Assembly: GCF_000472785.1 (NCBI RefSeq)
Contig: NZ_AXAL01000030.1
Coordinates: 26,299 to 90,298 of the forward strand
DNA length: 64,000 nucleotides
Direction: 5' to 3'
DNA from: Mesorhizobium loti CJ3sym
GTDB lineage: Bacteria > Pseudomonadota > Alphaproteobacteria > Rhizobiales > Rhizobiaceae
Under the pieces are notes generated by a model. It was not told where the DNA came from. It worked only from the letters and a program-made list of their open reading frames with translations, and searched no databases. Below, piece by piece: positions 59,474 to 64,000 of the stretch. Made by a program: the position numbers and the translations under genes. Numbering within the stretch: position 1 is the first letter of the stretch; every line of letters starts with the position of its first letter.

Positions 59474-60172
59474 CTAGTTCGTCGCGGCGGCGAGGATCGG
59501 CCCGCCGCCCGGTGATTGCACCAGCACGGCGGTGGTGAGACCACTGGGCGCGGCGGGCAGCGCATAGGCGGTGGCGTCGCCGGTCCAGCTGCCGAGTTTT
59601 GTCAGCCCATGCACGACGTTGGCGTGCGGCAGCGTGCGGCCGGTGTTTTCGCCACGCGCCACCGGCACCTGCACGACGCCCTTGGCATAGCGCACCAGCC
59701 AGACATCGGCCTTGCCGCCGGGTGCCGCGCCGGCGCCGATCGAGACCTTGCCGTCGCCAAGCGACAGCGAAGGACCGCCGGTCTTGGCCGTCGCCGCGAT
59801 CAGATGCTCGATTTCGCCCGGTGCGGCACCGACGACATCGGCGTGGCCGTTGACCACCACCTGCGGCGTGAACGGCCCGTCATGGCCGAGCGGCGGCTCA
59901 TAAGACACCTGGCGCTGGGTGAATTCCTGCTTGCCGAACGTGTCCTTCCAGCCGAGATAATCCCAGTAGGTGACGTTGAAGGACAGCGCCAGCACGCCCG
60001 GCTGGTCCTTGACCTTGATGAGATTGGCGTTGGCCGGCGGGCAGGACGAGCAGCCCTGGCTGGTGAACAGCTCGACCACGCTGAGCGGCTGCGCGGCCGC
60101 GGCACCGAGCGAGGCCGCGAGCGCGAGGGCTCCCAGGCTGGACAATGCGATCAGCTTGCTGCGTTTGGACAT
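59474..60172 (-). CDS. DUF1223 thioredoxin-like exported protein
   Basis: A 232-residue protein with a signal peptide (ALALAASLGAAAA) and a C-x-x-C motif (QGCSSCPPAN, Cys41 and Cys44) within VVELFTSQGCSSCPPANANL, then NVTYWDYLGWKDTFGKQEFTQRQ. DUF1223 proteins are predicted periplasmic thiol-disulfide proteins, found near stress and metal genes. It lies upstream of the MKPA gene on the same strand, separated by 117 bases. Confidence 0.88.
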   Translation of the reverse strand: MSKRSKLIALSSLGALALAASLGAAAAQPLSVVELFTSQGCSSCPPANANLIKVKDQPGVLALSFNVTYWDYLGWKDTFGKQEFTQRQVSYEPPLGHDGPFTPQVVVNGHADVVGAAPGEIEHLIAATAKTGGPSLSLGDGKVSIGAGAAPGGKADVWLVRYAKGVVQVPVARGENTGRTLPHANVVHGLTKLGSWTGDATAYALPAAPSGLTTAVLVQSPGGGPILAAATN

Positions 60173-60265
60173 TGGCTGGCTCCCGTGGGTGACGGCGCCG
60201 ATATGCGCCGCTCATGTCCCCACTTCGTTGCCGCCACGGGCTTCGTTACAGCGCTCACCGGTTTG

Positions 60266-60456
60266 TGATGAGGGGCGCCTCTTCCTTCTCCCCTTGTGGG
60301 AGAAGGTGTCGCCGAAGGCGACGGATGAGGGGTGTTCCAGGGAACACCAACGCCTCACTCCGCTGGAGCACCCCTCATCCGTCTCGGCGCTGCGCGCCGA
60401 TCACCGCCAGGGGCGAGTCACTGGCCTGCCGGCCATCTCCCCCGCAAGGGGGAGGG
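60266..60456. repeat. Palindromic intergenic mosaic repeat, copy 6 (composite)
   Basis: Contains GATGAGGGG, a TTCTCCCC arm and its complement, CACCCCTCATCCGTC, and a right part GGCCTGCCGGCCATCTCCCC with GCAAGGGGGAG. It combines both motif types seen in the other copies, so it may be two adjacent elements. It fills the gap between the DUF1223 and TadG-like genes. Confidence 0.68.
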
Positions 60457-60467
60457 CCGCGTCAACC

Positions 60468-61547
60468 TTACTGCGTCAGCGCTGTGTCCGAGGGCCGCTT
60501 GTTGAAGTCGCACTTGCCGGTGACGTTGTAGAAAAAGTCGGCATTTGCGGACGGAGTCGGCACCGTTGTGCCACCGTCTTCCCAGGCTTGATAGCTGGTG
60601 ACGCCGCAAGGCACGATGGAGAAGATGTCGACCTTCGTCCCGGTCGCGGTCTCGATCAGGCTGTTCGCATCCACCCCGCTATAAAGTCGGTTGGAGGTGC
60701 TCGCATCGTCCGAGTTGAGGTATTGCGGGTTGCCCGATGGCACGTACATCTGAAGAGAGAGGCCACCCATCTGGCTGACATCGATTGCCGCGCCTGAGCC
60801 GTTGGCCGGATACATGGTGTCGACGCAGGTTGTCAGATATTTGTTACTGCCGCTGGTCTGCGTGATCGCACCGGCGGGGAGATTGTTGAAATTGTTCACC
60901 TTGGCGGTGGTGCAAACTTGCGACTGGACGAGCGTCTTGATGTCCGCGCCACCATTGTTGGTGATCGTGTACACGTTCGTGGTGCCGTAGCCCTTCGGAT
61001 CCCCGAAGCCGTTATAGGCATACTCGATAGACATCAGCGCTTTGGCCGTCGTCGCTCCAAATTGGGTGCCGTAGAGCGTCATCGTCTTGTTCCACCAGCC
61101 CGACACCTTGGTGATCTTGAAGGTCGCATTGACCAGCGCCGGCGGCTTGCTGACCGCCGACGCGACGGCAACGGGCACGCTGTCGATCCTGGCGATCTTC
61201 ATGAAAATGGTCGGCATGGAGAAACTTGCCGAGGCCTGGCCGGTGGCGGCGGCGGTGGTGGTACCAGCCACAAAACTGTTCAGCGTCGCAGTGCCCAGGC
61301 CACCATTGGCGGTGAAGGAATCCTGCAGCGCCGTTTGACGCTGCGCCAGCGTCGAGGTGGTGTCCATGGTGGTGATCGACAGCAGCGCGGCATCCAGCGC
61401 CTGCTGCTGGTTGGACCGGGTTTGGATCGCGCTGGTATAGTCGACCGAGAAGCCGATCGCGGATATAATCGGCACCAGCATGAGAAAGAACAATGGCACT
61501 ATCGAGCCGCTGCGCGACTCCATGAACCTGACCGCAATCCCCCGCAT
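60468..61547 (-). CDS. TadE/TadG-like pilus assembly protein
   Basis: A 359-residue protein with the N-terminal TadG-type transmembrane segment (MESRSGSIVPLFFLMLVPIISAIGFSVDYTSAIQTRSNQQQALDAALL) and a periplasmic remainder rich in Thr, Ser, Ala and Asn. Such pseudopilin-like proteins are normally encoded in Tad (Flp) pilus clusters, but no other tad genes lie here, so it is an orphan. The start at 61547 has GAAAGGG upstream; an ATG at 61586 would add 13 residues. Confidence 0.85.
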   Translation of the reverse strand: MRGIAVRFMESRSGSIVPLFFLMLVPIISAIGFSVDYTSAIQTRSNQQQALDAALLSITTMDTTSTLAQRQTALQDSFTANGGLGTATLNSFVAGTTTAAATGQASASFSMPTIFMKIARIDSVPVAVASAVSKPPALVNATFKITKVSGWWNKTMTLYGTQFGATTAKALMSIEYAYNGFGDPKGYGTTNVYTITNNGGADIKTLVQSQVCTTAKVNNFNNLPAGAITQTSGSNKYLTTCVDTMYPANGSGAAIDVSQMGGLSLQMYVPSGNPQYLNSDDASTSNRLYSGVDANSLIETATGTKVDIFSIVPCGVTSYQAWEDGGTTVPTPSANADFFYNVTGKCDFNKRPSDTALTQ

Positions 61548-61709
61548 TCTCAGCCCTTTCAACGTAATATCCGGCAGAGCTAACATACGAGTCTGAAATT
61601 ATGCTCTAATGCGTTTGGTTAAATTTTATCGATATTCCCGCAATTCGGCCGAAATGGTCGGCACAGGCCGCCGCTTGCCGCAGCTTTCCGCCCCTGCTAA
61701 AGCGCGCGG

Positions 61710-63515
61710 ATGAGCACGCCCCTCGACCACATCCGCAATTTCTCCATCGTCGCGCATATCGACCATGGCAAATCCACGCTTGCCGACCGGCTGATCCAGT
61801 CCACCGGCGGGCTGGAGCTACGCGACATGAAGGAGCAGGTGCTGGACTCGATGGACATCGAGCGCGAGCGCGGCATCACCATCAAGGCGCAGACGGTGCG
61901 GCTGAAGTACCGCGCCAACAATGGCGAGGACTATATCCTCAACCTGATCGACACGCCCGGCCATGTCGACTTCGCCTATGAAGTCTCGCGGTCGCTGGCC
62001 GCCTGCGAGGGCTCGCTGCTGGTCGTCGACGCCAGCCAAGGCGTCGAGGCGCAGACGCTGGCCAATGTCTACCAGGCGATCGACAACAACCACGAGATCG
62101 TCGTGGTGCTGAACAAGGTCGACCTGCCGGCCGCCGAGCCCGAGCGCATCCGCGAGCAGGTCGAGGAGGTGATCGGCATCGACGCTTCCAACGCCGTGCT
62201 GATCTCGGCCAAGACCGGGCTTGGCATTCCCGATGTGCTCGAAGCCATCGTCCACCAATTGCCGCCGCCGCGCGAGGGCGATGCCAACGCTCCCTTGAAG
62301 GCGATGCTGGTCGATAGCTGGTATGACGCCTATCTGGGCGTCATCGTTCTTGTGCGCGTCATCGACGGCGTTTTGAAAAAGGGCCAGACCATCCGCATGA
62401 TGGGCACCGGCGCCAAGCACCTGGTCGAGCGCACCGGCGTGTTCACGCCCGCCCGCATCAATGTCGACGAGCTTGGCCCCGGCGAGTTCGGCTTCTTCAC
62501 CGGCTCGATCAAGGAAGTGGCCGACACACGCGTCGGCGACACCATCACCGAGGACAAGCGCCAGACGGCAAAGGCCCTGCCCGGCTTCAAGCCGGCGCAG
62601 CCGGTGGTGTTCTGCGGCCTGTTCCCGGTCGATGCCGCCGATTTCGAGGATCTGCGCGCCGCCGTCGGCAAGCTGCGCCTCAACGACGCTTCTTTCTCTT
62701 ATGAGATGGAAACCAGTGCAGCGCTCGGCTTCGGCTATCGCTGCGGCTTCCTTGGCTTGCTGCATCTGGAAATCATCCAGGAGCGGCTGGAGCGCGAGTT
62801 CAACCTCGACCTGATCGCGACCGCGCCCTCCGTCGTCTACCGGCTGCAGCTCAATGACGGCACGGAGAAGGAGCTGCACAACCCGGCCGACATGCCCGAC
62901 GTGGTGAAGATCGCGTCGATCGAGGAGCCGTGGATCCGCGCCACCATCCTGACCCCCGACGACTATCTCGGCGGCATTCTCAAACTCTGCCAGGACCGGC
63001 GCGGCATCCAGGCCGACCTGTCCTATGTCGGCAAGCGCGCCATGCTGACCTACGATCTGCCGCTCAATGAAGTGGTCTTCGACTTCTATGACCGGCTGAA
63101 ATCGATCTCCAAGGGCTACGCCTCCTTCGACTACCACCTCACCGACTACAAGGAAGGCGACCTGGTGAAAATGTCGATCCTGGTCAATGAGGAGCCGGTC
63201 GACGCGCTGTCCATGCTGGTGCACCGCACGGCGGCGGAAAAGCGCGGAAGGCAGATGGTCGAGAAGCTCAAGGAGCTGATCCCCAACCATCTGTTCAAGA
63301 TCCCGGTCCAGGCCGCGATCGGCGGCAAGGTCATCGCCCGCGAAACCATCTCGGCGCTGCGCAAGGATGTGACCGCGAAGTGCTACGGCGGCGACGTCTC
63401 GCGCAAACGCAAGCTCTTGGACAAGCAGAAAGAAGGCAAGAAGCGGATGCGCCAGTTCGGCAAGGTCGATATCCCGCAGGAGGCGTTTATCCAGGCGCTG
63501 AAGATGGGGGATTGA
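61710..63515 (+). CDS. lepA: Elongation factor 4 (LepA)
   Basis: A 601-residue translational GTPase with G1 AHIDHGKST, G2 region GITIKAQTV, G3 DTPGH and G4 NKVDLP. Its C-terminal domain is LepA-specific (SYVGKRAMLTYDLPLNEVVFDFYDRLKSISKGYASFDY, GRQMVEKLKELIPNHLFKIPVQAAIGGKVIARE). It binds the ribosome and affects elongation and initiation. Length is standard. It is followed by a cluster of four hairpins. Confidence 0.97.
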   Translation: MSTPLDHIRNFSIVAHIDHGKSTLADRLIQSTGGLELRDMKEQVLDSMDIERERGITIKAQTVRLKYRANNGEDYILNLIDTPGHVDFAYEVSRSLAACEGSLLVVDASQGVEAQTLANVYQAIDNNHEIVVVLNKVDLPAAEPERIREQVEEVIGIDASNAVLISAKTGLGIPDVLEAIVHQLPPPREGDANAPLKAMLVDSWYDAYLGVIVLVRVIDGVLKKGQTIRMMGTGAKHLVERTGVFTPARINVDELGPGEFGFFTGSIKEVADTRVGDTITEDKRQTAKALPGFKPAQPVVFCGLFPVDAADFEDLRAAVGKLRLNDASFSYEMETSAALGFGYRCGFLGLLHLEIIQERLEREFNLDLIATAPSVVYRLQLNDGTEKELHNPADMPDVVKIASIEEPWIRATILTPDDYLGGILKLCQDRRGIQADLSYVGKRAMLTYDLPLNEVVFDFYDRLKSISKGYASFDYHLTDYKEGDLVKMSILVNEEPVDALSMLVHRTAAEKRGRQMVEKLKELIPNHLFKIPVQAAIGGKVIARETISALRKDVTAKCYGGDVSRKRKLLDKQKEGKKRMRQFGKVDIPQEAFIQALKMGD

Positions 63516-63518
63516 GCG

Positions 63519-63537
63519 GTCCGGCCTTCGGCCGGAC
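63519..63537. terminator. Hairpin 1 after lepA
   Basis: GTCCGGCC-TTC-GGCCGGAC: a perfect 8-base stem, starting four bases after the lepA stop codon. Probably the lepA terminator, although no U tract follows. Confidence 0.6.
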
Positions 63538-63560
63538 GCATCGACCCGGTGGGTCGATGC
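63538..63560. terminator. Hairpin 2 after lepA
   Basis: GCATCGACCC-GGT-GGGTCGATGC: a perfect 10-base stem that abuts hairpin 1 without a gap. Confidence 0.6.
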
Positions 63561-63570
63561 GAGCGCAAAT

Positions 63571-63609
63571 CCGGGTGGGAGCTGCCGCAGGCAGCGGGTC
63601 CCACCCCGG
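63571..63609. other. Hairpin 3 after lepA
   Basis: CCGGGTGGGA-GCTGC pairs with GCAGC-(GGG)-TCCCACCCCGG around a CGCAG loop, with one bulge and an internal loop. Long imperfect stem. Confidence 0.5.
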
Positions 63610-63618
63610 GGGTTGCGG

Positions 63619-63638
63619 AAGTGCGGTGACTCGCACTT
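63619..63638. other. Hairpin 4 after lepA
   Basis: AAGTGCG-GTGACT-CGCACTT: a perfect 7-base stem. Confidence 0.45.
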
Positions 63639-63760
63639 AAGGCATACCGCTGACTCCAGTGAAGCTCAAGAGTCATGTACGATCACGCAGCGGTGCTTGT
63701 TATTCTGCGGCCTGGGGGACGAAATTTGGATATATCTCATCTAGGCTCAGGACTCATTGA

Positions 63761-64000
63761 TCAGAGCCAGAAGATTACGGTTGCAGCGATGCAGATCGCG
63801 GACATGAAGGTGTGGGCGCAGCGGTCATAGCGTGTGTGGATGCGCCGCCAGTCCTTGAGCCTGCCAAACATGTTCTCGATCTTATGGCGGCTTTTGTAGA
63901 GCAAGGTGTCGTGCGGGATCGGCAGATTGCGGTTGGCTTTGGACGGGATACAGGCGACTATGCCGCGCTTGGCCAGGGCCGTGCGGAACCAGTCGGCGTC
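63761..64000 (-). mobile_element. IS5-type (IS427 group) transposase, C-terminal part, cut by window edge
   Basis: The last 79 residues of an IS5-family transposase, reading DADWFRTALAKRGIVACIPS and on to the strongly conserved IENMFGRLKDWRRIHTRYDRCAHTF and a short hydrophobic end. In this group the catalytic Glu is that of IENMFGRLKDW. The reading frame is open up to the window edge at 64000, so nothing shows it is inactive, but its 5' part is outside. Stop codon at 63761-63763. Confidence 0.88.

Larger units (their letters stand above)
63516..63760. other. Intergenic region with four hairpins, then IS boundary
   Basis: No gene seen. The first 120 bases hold four hairpins listed separately. 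The rest leads into the IS5-type element, whose end probably lies between 63741 and 63760, where CTAG precedes GCTCAGGACTCATTGA. Confidence 0.5.

Noticed and set aside
60468..61547. Tad pilus gene cluster
   Set aside because: Only the TadG-like gene is present; its neighbours are unrelated.
61818..63290. A 490-codon minus-strand open frame
   Set aside because: It mirrors lepA, whose GTPase motifs are unambiguous.

Overview
The window looks like a chromosomal segment of a Mesorhizobium-like member of the Rhizobiales. This rests on the high GC content, the gene families, an Irr-type iron box in front of an mbfA-like iron exporter, Ku/LigD end-joining genes, and palindromic intergenic mosaic repeats of the kind common in rhizobia. 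No rRNA, tRNA, CRISPR array or phage block was seen. The only mobile element is a truncated IS5-type transposase at the right edge.

Layout. 1-1.2 kb is sparse: a 31-residue RiPP-leader-like ORF with its own terminator and two doubtful small ORFs. 1.2-6 kb is a housekeeping block: a leftward operon rph - VOC protein - rdgB - hemW - small tyrosine phosphatase, divergent from hrcA and a small helical protein. 6-12.9 kb holds an exported sugar-dehydrogenase-like protein, a LysE exporter, cysK, a GST, a YCII/ECF42-type sigma pair and a DCC-family protein. 13.2-16.6 kb is the ku-ligD pair. 16.8-21.4 kb holds small regulators, DUF1127, NIPSNAP/ABM-type proteins, mbfA and a threonine dehydratase. 21.6-25.6 kb holds a second RiPP-like ORF, then a leftward TetR-HlyD-ABC-ABC operon with four-base overlaps and a palindromic operator. 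25.6-31.4 kb is CYTH - CHAD - cysteine hydrolase, a class III cyclase, a remnant of a second CHAD gene, a membrane LytTR regulator and a membrane protein.

31.4-38.4 kb carries an XRE regulator and SMP-30-like protein sharing a palindrome, an NTF2-like protein, a 947-residue exported caspase-like protein with 47-residue TPR-like repeats, a 3-methyladenine glycosylase, a micro-lipoprotein, a PAP2 phosphatase and an SMR-like membrane protein. 38.6-48 kb carries a two-component system, a Gly/Asp-rich exported protein, a Tat-exported PhoX phosphatase, a MarR-GNAT pair, a flavin monooxygenase and a DUF2156 protein. 48-57 kb carries an ABC-2 exporter, an MDR oxidoreductase with a divergent MarR regulator and two operators, a bd-type quinol oxidase (cydAB) and a large ATPase-LuxR regulator. 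57-64 kb carries small exported proteins, a periplasmic MsrA, a secreted MKPA-repeat protein, a DUF1223 protein, a TadG-like protein, lepA, a cluster of four hairpins and the IS fragment.

The strongest leads are the two leader-like micro-ORFs without a visible maturation enzyme, the CHAD relic that differs from the intact gene only by synonymous changes, the caspase-TPR protein, the paired MarR operators and the hairpin cluster after lepA. Function calls come from motif recognition by eye; no database search was run.
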